Assembly (NCBI RefSeq): GCF_002159915.1
Contig: NZ_NFJP01000014.1
Coordinates: 28,352-92,351, forward strand
DNA: 64,000 bases
From: Gordonibacter sp. An230
Lineage (GTDB): Bacteria; Actinomycetota; Coriobacteriia; Coriobacteriales; Eggerthellaceae
Direction: 5' to 3'
In this document: piece after piece, positions 7,627-17,900 of the stretch
Numbering within the stretch: the first letter of the stretch is position 1
How the letters are laid out: each line of letters opens with the position of its first letter
Position numbers and translations under genes: made by a program
Notes under the pieces: model-generated
The model's database searches: none
Told to the model about the DNA's origin: nothing
What the model saw: the letters and a program-made list of their open reading frames with translations, nothing else

Positions 7627-9324
7627 CTAGAGGCCCCAGCCTTTCACGAAGACTGCCATCAGGTCCTTTTGGCGCTGCTCGACGACTTCCGGAGTCCACT
7701 TGGCTTCATTAAGCACTTGGGTAGTTAATGCATAGGACGATGTGCCTTTACGCCCCGTGAAGTACTTCGCCTTCTTCTTGTCAAAGTCGAAGTTCTGGGC
7801 CTCCGAGTTCTTATACCTAGTCAATGGGACGAGGTTCGCGATTTTGTTCAGCCAGGCGTTACGCTGCTCTACATCGGGCCAAATAACAGACCATTCGCTG
7901 CCGTCATGCACAGTCTGTGGCAGCACATGCTCAATCGTAAGAATTCGGGAGTCATAGGTGGCTGCTCCATCCGCAACAAAGCTGTCGAGACGGAGTATCA
8001 CGTAATTTCTCTTGCGAGGTGTCTTCAGGTAAATGTCCCCGTTCAGAGCCGCCAGGAATTGGTTCCGCTCTTCATCAGTGAGGAGCACCGATTCCAGGCG
8101 CGGGTTTCCGTTTGTGCCGTGCTCGGGGTGCTCGTCCATTTCGTCGAGTATCTGAACATACCGGTTGATGCGCTGGTTTATGTCCTTGGAAGTGACGTGC
8201 ATGAAAGACGCGAGCCTTTCCAAAGCAATGAAGAACCACTGCACGTAATCCGAGTCGCTTCTACGGTTGGCAAGGAACTTGAGGGCGACAGGAACCCAGT
8301 CCGAGTTATCAATGCGGTTAAGCCAGCCGAGCCGGTCGTTTACGACCTCCGAGCCGGTTGTCGCCGAATAGGCGCAGCCCTTCACATCCAGGTATGCTTC
8401 CGTGTAGGGCTCCAGCAGGTCGTCAATGAGGATTTCCGGCGTCATACCGTCTTGCTTCACCACGAACTCCGTGAATTCCTCGTTGAGCGATTTCTTGGCC
8501 TTCTTCTTCGCAAACACCATGCGGATGCACGAGAAGACATCATCGAACCCAGAGCGACCCGCCTGGACCTCGAGCTCCTCCCATTTCTCGGCATAACTAG
8601 TCCGCTTAGCCTCTGGTATTTCGGCAATCACATTGGCCTTGATAATGTCCATCGGAAGCAAGTCGAGCCCTCGGCTGTTCATAACGGCGAAGACACGATA
8701 TGCGGATGACTGGCTAGGCGTCGACACTGCGACCATGTAGCATCGCGTCAACAGGAATGTGGCGAAGCTGAAGAGCCGGTCGTCATCGTCCCCGAATTCG
8801 TCGCCTATGTCCTTGACGAGCGACCGACAGTTTTCCTGAATGTTTATCTGAGCCTCATCTTCAAGCTGAGCTGGATCAAGCTCAAGCAGTTCATCGATCT
8901 CTAGACCCTGTATATACTTCGAGAAGAACGGCTGGTCGCGGTCCCTTAGGAATAGACGCGGTTGGTCCGCAATCCCGAGCAGAGCGTTGCCCTGGGCCTT
9001 GATGAACGTCATGCAGTCATCACGCCGCTTTCCCTGCAGCTTGTTAGCGATAGACGCAAGAAGGATCGTGAGCGTCGTCAGGCGCTGCTGCCCGTCGATC
9101 ACCTCGGCGCGGCGTTCGTCGTCTTTCTTGATAAGGACGGTGCTGCCCAGGAAGTAATTCTCCTCGTCCTCCTCTACGAAGAAGTCCCTAAGGTCGGTGA
9201 AAAGGACGTTCGTTTCCTCTGTCGTCCAGGCATAGGGGCGCTGATATTGAGGGATGTGGTATTCGAAGTCGTCGCTGAACACCTTTCCCAATGGATACTC
9301 GGCGCCTGTAATCATTTTGCTCAT
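7627..9324 (-). CDS. GmrSD-type restriction protein (DUF262-DUF1524)
   Basis: A 565-residue single-chain member of the type IV modification-dependent GmrSD family. The N-terminal DUF262 (GmrS) part shows IPQYQRPYAW near residue 23 and the NTP-binding DGQQRLTTL motif near 78. The C-terminal DUF1524 (GmrD) part shows LTIEHVLPQ, IANLVPLTRYKNSEAQN and FDKKKAKYF, the HNH nuclease pattern. Known relatives cut glucosylated hydroxymethylcytosine DNA. ATG at 9324 lies 15 bases after the type III Res stop with GGGAG upstream, so it is the last gene of the operon. It may add restriction of phages whose DNA modification blocks the type III enzyme. Actual substrate unknown. Confidence 0.85.
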   Translation of the reverse strand: MSKMITGAEYPLGKVFSDDFEYHIPQYQRPYAWTTEETNVLFTDLRDFFVEEDEENYFLGSTVLIKKDDERRAEVIDGQQRLTTLTILLASIANKLQGKRRDDCMTFIKAQGNALLGIADQPRLFLRDRDQPFFSKYIQGLEIDELLELDPAQLEDEAQINIQENCRSLVKDIGDEFGDDDDRLFSFATFLLTRCYMVAVSTPSQSSAYRVFAVMNSRGLDLLPMDIIKANVIAEIPEAKRTSYAEKWEELEVQAGRSGFDDVFSCIRMVFAKKKAKKSLNEEFTEFVVKQDGMTPEILIDDLLEPYTEAYLDVKGCAYSATTGSEVVNDRLGWLNRIDNSDWVPVALKFLANRRSDSDYVQWFFIALERLASFMHVTSKDINQRINRYVQILDEMDEHPEHGTNGNPRLESVLLTDEERNQFLAALNGDIYLKTPRKRNYVILRLDSFVADGAATYDSRILTIEHVLPQTVHDGSEWSVIWPDVEQRNAWLNKIANLVPLTRYKNSEAQNFDFDKKKAKYFTGRKGTSSYALTTQVLNEAKWTPEVVEQRQKDLMAVFVKGWGL

Positions 9325-9339
9325 AGTAGTCTCCCGGCC

Positions 9340-12300
9340 CTATACGCTCACCGTGTGGTACGTAGTCCGCACGTCATATTCCACATCCACCTGCAGTGCC
9401 GCGAAGTGCCGCCTAGCGCACCGGATCTTTGTCCTTTCGGCGTCGCTCACGCGAATGTTGTTGTTTCCGCCGCCCTTGGTCTCCACAACGAAGTACACGC
9501 GCCGCTCGCCATCCTCCTCGACAACGTAGGCCCAGTCGGGGTTGTAGCTGCCCAGCGGCGTGTCGATCTTGAACTTGTTCGGTAGCTTGGCGAAGACGCG
9601 CACCTCCTCGGCTAGGTCGAGCTCCACGGCGAAGGGCTGCTCCACGGTCGAGGAGTCGTACACGACATAGCTGTACAGGCTCTTGCCGCTGCTCGGCATC
9701 CATGCGTTCTGGCCCAGGTAGGCCTTCAGCTCGCCGGGGTCCAGGTCCTCCATCGTGTACCAGTCCTCGTCTGGCAGCTTTGTGTACTTAATGCCCTCGG
9801 CGATGGCTTCGCCCTTGGCCTTCTCTATCTTCTGCGCCACCTGCGCAAGGAACGTTGCAGGGTCGACCTCGAACTCGTCGTAGCGCCCGCACTCCTCGAG
9901 GATGCGCTTGAGCGTTGCGCGGGTGAGCCCTACGGCGTCCTGCAGCTCGGCGATGGGGTCAGGCAGGTCGTACACGCGCGCTCCGCCCGTCTTCACGAAC
10001 GAGGTGCCAGTCGCCTGCGCGTCCACGCCGCCGTCGCCAACGATCAGGTCGGCGCGCGTCGAGAGCACCTCGAGCGGCTTCACCTTCGGCATGCCCTGGA
10101 TGCCCGCCACGGCGTCGGCGATCAATCTCTCGCTGTCCACGTCCACTTCGAAGCGCGTGCGCTGGCGAATGCGCTCCCACAGCTCCTGGAAGGCGGGGTC
10201 GGCCGTCACGTCCTTGCACAGCTCGACCTCGACCTCCTTGGCCTTGTCCCTGATCTGGAGCTTCTGGGCCTTGTGCAGGATGATGGCCTCGACCTGCGAT
10301 TGTGCAGATTCCAGCCCTGCGGGCATCTCCACGCAGCCCTTCTCTGCGGCCTCCTTGAGCTCGGGTGTGATGTTGCCCTTCTTGTCGACGAGCCCTTTTG
10401 CGGCAAAGCTCTGGTACACCTCGGCGCTCTGCTCGAAGCCCAGCTTCACCTCCTGGCCGTCAGGCAGCTCTATGGTCACCTTCGTGAACGACTCGGGCGT
10501 CAGCACGCCGAAGCGCAGGCCGTCCTTCTCGAACTCGGTCTGCAGCCCGCTCGCGAAGGCGTCGTAACTCTCGTTGGCGATGACGGTGAGCACGTTGGCG
10601 TCCTCGTCGTAGCAACGCTCGCCGCTCTGGTCAACGCACAGGCGAAGCCCACGCCCGACTTTCTGTCGCTTGGTCATGGTGTCTTTGGTCTCAACCAGCG
10701 TGCAGATCTGGAACACGTTCGGGTTGTCCCAGCCCTCCTTGAGCGCCGAGTGCGACCAGATGAACTGGATGCGCTTCTTGGCCCGTGTCTCCTCGTCGTC
10801 ACCGTCTGAGGGGAAGGAGATCAGCGTCTCCTTCTCGCGCATGATGGTCTCGAAGGTCGATATGTCGGCTGCCGTGCTTGCGGTCGCGCTCGTGTTCTTG
10901 ATGCGGCCCTTGCCGTCCTGGGCGAAGTAGCCAGAGTGCACGGCCGCGGCGTCGGTGTCGAGCGTAAGCCCGGCGGCGGCGTACTTCTTCTGCCAGCGCG
11001 GGCTCGCCACGGCATCGGCGTACTCCTGCTCGAACATCTCGGCGTACTCGCCGTTTCTCACCGGGTCGTACAGGCGGTACTTCTCAACCTTGTCGATGAA
11101 GAAGAGGCTCAAGACCTTGATGCCCCTGGGCGCGAGCTCCAGTTGCCGCTGCAGATGGTCCTCGATTGTGCGGCGGATCTGGGCGCGCTTCACGGCCTCG
11201 TCGGCCACGTCGCCCACAGCCTGGCCCTTCTCCAGCCACTCGCCGTTGGTGAACTCTATCCATTCGTCGCCGTCGGCGGCCGATATGTTGCTCACGATCC
11301 ATCCGGCCTCGTAGTCGGTGTTCTCGCCGCTCTTGTCAAAGAGCGAGTCGTGCGTCCTTACGGTCACGGCCTTGCGCTTCTGACTGCCGTCCTTCTGCCT
11401 CACGTCGATGGTCAGTCGCGCCGTTATGGACCCGGGCGTCTTGCCCATGCGCGTGGAGTCCAGCCTCACGTACGCGCCGTTCAGGTCCGCCTGTGCGAGC
11501 ACCGAGTCTACGCAGATGCCTTTCACGAGACCCTGCTGAAAGGCGTCAACAGGTGTTAGGCGGTAGACCTTGTTGTAGCCCTCCTTGTGTGTGGCGGAGT
11601 AGCGCAGCACGAAGAGCGGGTTCAGGCTGCGGATGGCTGCCTTTGCCTTGGCGGTGTTGTCAACGCTCTGCGGCTCGTCGATGATGACGATGGGGTTGCA
11701 GGCGGCCACAACCTCGCGAGGCGATCGGCCACCGATAAGCCGCTCGCTCGGCCGGTGGAAAAGCGAGCTCGACTCGGCGTTGCCGTCGTTCGAGTAGTCG
11801 CGGTTGAACGCCTGAATGTTGATGATCATCACCTGGATGGAGCTGCTGGTGGCGAAGTTGCCCACTGGCCCCATGTCCTTGCTGTCGTAGACGAACACGT
11901 CTATCGGCGCGTTGTCGTAGAGCGTGGCGAAGTGCTTCTTAGTGCTTTGGAAGCTCTTGAGCACGCCCTCGCGGATGGCTACGCTCGGCACCACGATGAG
12001 AAACTTGGCGATGCCGTACCTCTTGTTCAGCTCGAAGATGGTGCGCGTGTACACGTAGGTCTTGCCGGTGCCCGTCTCCATCTCGATGGTGAAGTCTCGT
12101 AGCTTGCCGTCGGTGAGCACGTTCGTCGCAGGGAGGCTGTTCTCTTCTTGGATGTCGTGCAGGTTCTCAAGCAGCTGGTTGGCCGAGAGACGCAGCCCGT
12201 TGGCGTGTCCCACGGAAAGCACTTGGCCCTCCATCAGCGTGCCGGCGGCGCCAACCTCGGCTGTGAATTCGCTACGCAGGAACTCCTGCCCGCGGAACAG

Positions 12301-12372
12301 GTCGGTGATGGCCTCAACGGCCTCCACCTGGTGCTTTTGGTCGGCGGAGTACTTGAGCTCTAGGGTCGCCAT
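9340..12372 (-). CDS. res: Type III restriction enzyme, Res subunit
   Basis: A 1,010-residue SF2 helicase-nuclease. It has Walker A METGTGKT at about 98-105, Walker B IIDEPQ, motif III YSATH, motif VI QKVGRGLRL and a C-terminal PD-(D/E)xK nuclease readable as YNPDWAYV followed by YFVVETKGG. Length and motif order match Res of type III restriction-modification. With Mod it would recognise short unmethylated sites, translocate or slide using ATP, and cut. ATG at 12372 lies two bases after the Mod stop. All key residues seem intact. Confidence 0.93.
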   Translation of the reverse strand: MATLELKYSADQKHQVEAVEAITDLFRGQEFLRSEFTAEVGAAGTLMEGQVLSVGHANGLRLSANQLLENLHDIQEENSLPATNVLTDGKLRDFTIEMETGTGKTYVYTRTIFELNKRYGIAKFLIVVPSVAIREGVLKSFQSTKKHFATLYDNAPIDVFVYDSKDMGPVGNFATSSSIQVMIINIQAFNRDYSNDGNAESSSLFHRPSERLIGGRSPREVVAACNPIVIIDEPQSVDNTAKAKAAIRSLNPLFVLRYSATHKEGYNKVYRLTPVDAFQQGLVKGICVDSVLAQADLNGAYVRLDSTRMGKTPGSITARLTIDVRQKDGSQKRKAVTVRTHDSLFDKSGENTDYEAGWIVSNISAADGDEWIEFTNGEWLEKGQAVGDVADEAVKRAQIRRTIEDHLQRQLELAPRGIKVLSLFFIDKVEKYRLYDPVRNGEYAEMFEQEYADAVASPRWQKKYAAAGLTLDTDAAAVHSGYFAQDGKGRIKNTSATASTAADISTFETIMREKETLISFPSDGDDEETRAKKRIQFIWSHSALKEGWDNPNVFQICTLVETKDTMTKRQKVGRGLRLCVDQSGERCYDEDANVLTVIANESYDAFASGLQTEFEKDGLRFGVLTPESFTKVTIELPDGQEVKLGFEQSAEVYQSFAAKGLVDKKGNITPELKEAAEKGCVEMPAGLESAQSQVEAIILHKAQKLQIRDKAKEVEVELCKDVTADPAFQELWERIRQRTRFEVDVDSERLIADAVAGIQGMPKVKPLEVLSTRADLIVGDGGVDAQATGTSFVKTGGARVYDLPDPIAELQDAVGLTRATLKRILEECGRYDEFEVDPATFLAQVAQKIEKAKGEAIAEGIKYTKLPDEDWYTMEDLDPGELKAYLGQNAWMPSSGKSLYSYVVYDSSTVEQPFAVELDLAEEVRVFAKLPNKFKIDTPLGSYNPDWAYVVEEDGERRVYFVVETKGGGNNNIRVSDAERTKIRCARRHFAALQVDVEYDVRTTYHTVSV

Positions 12373-12374
12373 GG

Positions 12375-14204
12375 CTACACCGTCCTCAGCTCGACCTCGC
12401 GGCCAGTCTTCTCCTCCACGCGCTTGAACGCCTGCACGGCGTTGAGCTTGGTGGTGTCGTCGAGGATACGGTCGAGCATAAGCACGCGCCTTGGCTCCAT
12501 GTCGGCTATTGCGTCAAGCACTTGCATGTTCAGGCCATCGGCCAAGCAGCAGACGAGCTCGCCATAGGCGACGGAGTAGCAGGGGTAGCCCGCCGCCTCC
12601 ACCTTCTCGATGGGGAGGGTGAGCTCGAGGCCCCACTTGAGCATCATCTCGAAGATGATGTCCTCGTCGCTGCGGTCGGGCTTCACCACGTCGAGCAGCA
12701 GCTCTCCGGGTTTCGGGCGCTCGATGCCGCTTTCGTCTAGCTTGAGTACGCGGAAGCCGGTGTCTACCTCTCTTTCCGAAGTACCGTCAATAGGCAATTG
12801 GAGATTATCTGTCCTGCGTGCTGATATTTGCTCCCCAGCTCGTTTAATCCGCTCCCTACACATGTCGAATATGCTGTTGAATGCGTTGTTGCCATCACCG
12901 ACTGGTTCGGGTATTTGGACAGAGATACAGCTAACACAAAATTGCGATTCGGTATTGAATTTCATAACCGCATCGGCAGTCGCTCCTGATCCAGCAAAGA
13001 AATCCATGACTATGCAATCGCGGTCGACAACAAGCTCAAGCAGATACTTCATAAGAGCCGTTGGCTTTGGGGTGCTGAAAAGGTCTGCAACGGGTAGTTC
13101 GGGGAACAGTGCTTTTAGTTCATATTTGGCTGCACGCGTATGTCCTGTTTTATTCAGGTCAATCAACAATGTCGATGGCGGTAGTCCTTTCATATCCGCC
13201 AAATAACGCCTCTTTATTACGCGGGTTTCGTCAGGCGAAAAACGTAGCTCACCCGTTTTGAACATTTCGTCCATGCGCTCGCGTGACCAACGCCACCCGT
13301 TTGCTGGATGCTTAATCACATTGCCGCTGGGTGTAGTGATGTCAAATTGAAGATTAGGACGTACTCCAGGATTGCTTACATCACCGCCGTCATAATATGG
13401 GCCCCTCGGGTCGTTATCGGGATTCTTGTAGTGCTTTCTTTTCTCGGGGTCATTAAGGAAGTTTGGCCTCCAGCCTGGTGTGCGGCAGTATACAAGCACA
13501 TCGTTGAAATCTTCAGAAAAAGAGAGAGCATTGTTGTTGCTGCTATCGCTAGATCGCCATGCAAGATGAGCTGCAAAGCAGTTTTCTCCAAAGATTTCGT
13601 CGCAGAGCTTCTTTAGGTTCGCAAACTCAACATGGTCAATGGTTATCAGTATTACGCCATCTTCTGACAGGAGTTCTCGAGCAAGTCGAAGCCTCGGATA
13701 TAAGAGCGAGCACCAGTTTGCATGAAAGCGCCCGCTGGTATCAGCGTTTGATTGTTTCCCTAGATTCAGCTGTTCACGGTAATGTTCAATTGTGTCGCCA
13801 AAGCTGTCTGGATATATGAAATCCGTACCAGTATTATATGGGGGATCAATAAATATACACTTAATGCGGCCATGGTATGAATGCTGTAGAAGTTTAAGAA
13901 CTTCTAGATTGTCGCCTTCAATGCAGAGATTCTCGGTCTCATCCCAATCCACGCTTTCTTCAGGACAGGGACGCAGCGTTGCCATGCTAGGGGTCTGACT
14001 CTGGCGGATGGCATCGGTCTTGCCGGGCCAGGTGAAAGCGTACCGCTCGTTGCCTTCGTCAACTTCGTCGCCCAATACCAGGCGCAGCTTGTCGAAGTCT
14101 ATGCCACCTTCGGTGGCGACCTCGGGCAGCAGCTGTTTCAGCTGTTCGATGCGTTCTGCCACCAGGTTGGCAGATGCAAGGTTCATCTTCTCGAACTCAG
14201 CCAT
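12375..14204 (-). CDS. mod: Type III DNA methyltransferase, Mod subunit
   Basis: A 609-residue N6-adenine/N4-cytosine methyltransferase of the beta group: the catalytic DPPYNTG motif at about 120-126 comes first, and the SAM-binding FFAGSGAT motif near 400 comes after a variable target-recognition region (about 200-380). It methylates the host copy of the recognition sequence and confers specificity on the Res complex. The start overlaps the DUF4391 gene by 8 bp. The central third (nt 12.8 to 13.9 kb) is visibly lower in GC than its neighbours, as often seen where the recognition domain has been exchanged. The recognition sequence cannot be read from the protein. Confidence 0.93.
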   Translation of the reverse strand: MAEFEKMNLASANLVAERIEQLKQLLPEVATEGGIDFDKLRLVLGDEVDEGNERYAFTWPGKTDAIRQSQTPSMATLRPCPEESVDWDETENLCIEGDNLEVLKLLQHSYHGRIKCIFIDPPYNTGTDFIYPDSFGDTIEHYREQLNLGKQSNADTSGRFHANWCSLLYPRLRLARELLSEDGVILITIDHVEFANLKKLCDEIFGENCFAAHLAWRSSDSSNNNALSFSEDFNDVLVYCRTPGWRPNFLNDPEKRKHYKNPDNDPRGPYYDGGDVSNPGVRPNLQFDITTPSGNVIKHPANGWRWSRERMDEMFKTGELRFSPDETRVIKRRYLADMKGLPPSTLLIDLNKTGHTRAAKYELKALFPELPVADLFSTPKPTALMKYLLELVVDRDCIVMDFFAGSGATADAVMKFNTESQFCVSCISVQIPEPVGDGNNAFNSIFDMCRERIKRAGEQISARRTDNLQLPIDGTSEREVDTGFRVLKLDESGIERPKPGELLLDVVKPDRSDEDIIFEMMLKWGLELTLPIEKVEAAGYPCYSVAYGELVCCLADGLNMQVLDAIADMEPRRVLMLDRILDDTTKLNAVQAFKRVEEKTGREVELRTV

Positions 14205-14967
14205 TGCATAGCTCCTTTATCTCGTTGAGAATCGCGTCCTGCTGGTTCTCGGCCTTTCTTATGCGTATCCGAAGCTTGGCGGATTCATTCAGGGTCACGT
14301 CGGGCGCTCGCTTCTGTTCGTAGAGTTGACGCACCTCACTTCGCACCACATCGTAACGGTTCACTAGGACAAGAATTCGTTCATGGTCTCCGGCGCGTGC
14401 TTGGGGATAGAAGCCCAGTGCGTCGATAGCGCGGGAGAGCATCACGTCGCTTGCCATAGCGCTCAGGTATTCGTAGAGGTCGCCCTGCGGCAGCATCGGA
14501 TAGGCGATTGCGTCCAGGAAGGGTTGCCACTCGGGCGCCCGCGGGTCGAAGAGCCCGGTCGACTCAATGGCCTCCATCACGGTGGCGCCGCGCTCAGCAT
14601 AGCTCTTGCGGGTGAGCGAGACGGACACGCACGTCTTGTCGCCCACGTCCTGCATGATCACGGTCGGGTTCGGGAAGCACTTGTGCACGAGGTGTGCCAC
14701 CTCGGCCACAGCCTGTGACGTCCCCGCCATCTCGCAGCGCAGGTATATGACGCTTTGGATGTCTCGCTCGTCGTCAACGCGCGGCAGCATCCTCGTCGTC
14801 GCCTTGGTTGCCGTTGCGAAGTGCTCGAGCCTCCTAATCTTGTCGAGCGTCTTCTGCTCGTGCTTGGTGAGCGCGGCTTGAGCTACGAGCATCGTCTTGG
14901 GCACGCGCTTGTTTCCGGCCAGCGCCGTCTCGGGCAGCTGGAATATGTCGTTCCACCGCGTGCTCAT
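14197..14967 (-). CDS. DUF4391-family protein of the type III operon
   Basis: A 256-residue protein starting MSTRWNDIFQLPETALAGNK. It contains LPRVDDERDIQSVIYLRCEM, LVHKCFPNPTVIMQDVGDKT and LSVSLTRKS-like strands, then a helical C-terminus (KLRIRIRKAENQQDAILNEI). This pattern is the DUF4391 family, which is recurrently encoded between a PLD-helicase and mod/res genes. The ATG overlaps the helicase stop (ATGA), and the stop overlaps mod by 8 bp, so expression is tightly coupled. Its biochemical role is not established; an adaptor between helicase and Mod-Res is a reasonable guess. Confidence 0.75.
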   Translation of the reverse strand: MSTRWNDIFQLPETALAGNKRVPKTMLVAQAALTKHEQKTLDKIRRLEHFATATKATTRMLPRVDDERDIQSVIYLRCEMAGTSQAVAEVAHLVHKCFPNPTVIMQDVGDKTCVSVSLTRKSYAERGATVMEAIESTGLFDPRAPEWQPFLDAIAYPMLPQGDLYEYLSAMASDVMLSRAIDALGFYPQARAGDHERILVLVNRYDVVRSEVRQLYEQKRAPDVTLNESAKLRIRIRKAENQQDAILNEIKELCNG

Positions 14968-17900
14968 CGCAGCACCAAGAAGGACAGGAGCGAGTAGTCG
15001 TTGAAGCCCAGGGTCACGCCGCTGCCCACCTCGCCCAGGCTGAACAGCGACTCCATGCCCTTGGTCTCCTGCACGCCGGTTATGGCGGCCACAACGTCGT
15101 CGAGCAGGTCGGTGTAGGCGTCCATGCGAAGCCCGTCCCTCGTCTCTGCATTGAATGTCTTGCATAGGTCGAGCAGGGGCTCGTGTTGTCCGCTACACGC
15201 CGCCCGCATTAGGTCCAGTGCAGGCTTGGGCTGCGTGTGCTTGGTCATCCTCGCCCCGTCGTCGGTCACGTAGACAACGTAGTACGGGAAGGTCGGGTTG
15301 GTGTCCTTTGGGTCCTTCCGCTCGTCGTTCTGCTTGAGGCAGAAGATCACGCCGGGCCTCACCTCGCCCTTTAGCTCGTCGGGTATGGGCGCAATGGCGT
15401 GAAGGCCAACAGGCGACGTCTCCAGCAAGCCGGGGTTATCCTTGGCGTAGCGCTGCAACTCCACGCGGAAGTCGTCGAAGGCGAAGTCGGTGATGGATAT
15501 GCCGCCCGATATGTCCTCCAGGTCCAGCACCTCGGTGCGCAGCTGCTCGAGCTGCTGGCGGCGGTACTTGAGGTCGTTCATCTCGCCGGCCGCCTTGGAC
15601 TCCAGCACGTTTTCCTCGCCGGTGGCGCTCGCGTCCATGAGCACCATGCGGCCCTTCACGCGGCCCTCCAGCTGGATGTACTCGTCGAGCGCGATGTCCG
15701 GCCAGAAGTTCACGAGCTGGATCTCCTTGTTCTCGCTGCCCAGGCGGTCGATGCGCCCGAAGCGCTGGATGATGCGCACCGGGTTCCAGTGGATGTCGTA
15801 GTTCACCAGGCAGTCGCAGTCCTGCAGGTTCTGGCCCTCGGATATGCAGTCAGTGGCAAAGACGATGTCGATCTCGCCGGCGTTGCGGTCGCGTTCCGAG
15901 AGCTCCTTCGACTTCGGGGAGAAGTGCGCTAGTATCGCCTCGAACGTCGTGCGCCTCAGCTTGAGCGAGTAGGTGCGGTTGGCCCCGCCGTTCACCTCGG
16001 CGCACTCCAGCCCGAGCTCGCGCTTGAGCGGCCCGGCCAGCTGGTCGAAGAGGTAGTCAGTCGTGTCCGCGAACGCGCTGAACACGAGGATCTTGCGGTT
16101 GCCCGGGTTGTATGGGTTCGTCACCTTCTCGGCTATGTACTCGCGCAGCCTTATGAGTTTTGCGTCGCGCTCGGGCGTCACCGCGTCGGCGTAGCTGAGA
16201 AGCAGGCGCAGCTTCTCGATGTCGTAGTCCAGGTCCTGTCGCAGGCGCAGCGCGTCCACGTCGCGCAGGTCAACGTGCACCCTGCCGCCGGCCACGAACT
16301 CCTCGGCGTCATCGTCGTCGTCGAACTCGGTGTCGGTGCCGCGCATGTCGTAGTTCACGCTCGCGCCCACGTTGTCCAGGCGGCCCCGCAGGTCCACGCA
16401 GCCGTCCAGGATGCGCCGCAGCGTGATGCGGAAGCTGTTCACGGACGACTCCATGCGCTTGAGCACGTTCACGCGCATCAGGTTGGCCACGGCGGTCGTG
16501 CGGTTCACCTGGCTCTGGAAGTCCTTGCCCCACGTGTCGCCGTAGCGGTCCTCGTACTTCCTCTGCTGGTCGTAGCGCACGTAGCTGAGCACCTGGTACT
16601 GGGCGAACGTCAGCTGGGCGATCATGTCGTTGAGCTCAGCGATCGGCGGCAGCTCGCCCCTGGCGTCAATGGGCGTCTGGAACGATATGGGCGGTCGCCT
16701 CGTCGGGAACGTGCCGGACGCGGCGCCGTAGTACTTGGTGATGTGCTTGCGGGAGCGTGCGATGGTCAGCACGTCGAGCAGCTTGAAGTAGTCGGCGTTC
16801 ACCGCGTTCACGAAGCTCTCGGTCGTGCGCTCGCTGTCGTCTAGCTTGCTCCACTCGTTGAATCTCTGCTGGGCAACGCGCGTCACCTGCGTGATGGATG
16901 GGATGCCGTCCGTCTCGGCGAGGTACTCGTCGTCGCCCTCGGTTATGAGCTCGATCTGGTTGCGCAGGTCGAGCAGCTTGTTGTTCACCGGCGTGGCCGA
17001 GAGCATCAGCACCTTGGTGCGCACGCCTGCCCGGATCACGTCGTCGATGAGGCGCGTGTAGCGGTCGGTCTTCTCGGCGTCGGTGCTCTTGTTGCGGAAG
17101 TTGTGGCTCTCGTCGATGACCAGGAGGTCGTAGTTGCCCCAGCGAAGGTACTCCAGGTCGATGTCGCCGCTCATGCCGGAGTAGCGCGACAGGTCGGTGT
17201 GGTTCAGCACATCGTATGCGAAGCGGTCGTCCGCGAGCGGGTTGCGCTCGTCGTTGCCGCGCGTCCAGAGCGTCCAGTTGTCGCGCAGACGCTTCGGGCA
17301 GAGCACGAGCACGCGGCCGTTGCGCTCCTCGTAGTACTTGATGATCGCCAGCGCCTCGTAGGTCTTGCCCAGGCCCACCGAGTCGGCGATGATGCAGCCC
17401 TTATACTTCTCCAGCTTGCGGATGGCGCCCACCACGGCGTCGCGCTGGAAGTCGTAGAGCTTACCCCACACGACCGACTCCTCGAAGCGGAGTCCCGGCC
17501 GTATCGGGTCCTCGGTCTCGTCCTCCATGAAGTCGCGGAACAGGTGGTAGAGCGTCAGGAAGTACACGAACTCGGGCGAGTTCTCGCGGTAGAGCGTGGA
17601 AACCTGCTCGATGACTTCCTCGGTCACGTCCTCCACGAGCGCTGGGTTGTCCCAGACCGAGTCGAACATGGCCTTGAGGCCCATCGCCTCGGCCGACGTC
17701 TGGAAGTGGCTAATGCCGGTCACGACGCCGGGCTTGCGCTCGTAGCCGAGGCCTTCCAAGGTGAAGGCGTTGGCCGCGCTACCCATGAAGGCGTGCGACT
17801 CCGCATTCGGGTTATCCACGTGGTAGCTGCCGGTCGTGGCGATCATGCCGCGCTGCTTGGCCGTCTTGAAGGTGGCGCGCTGTCGCGCCCACTCGGCGCA

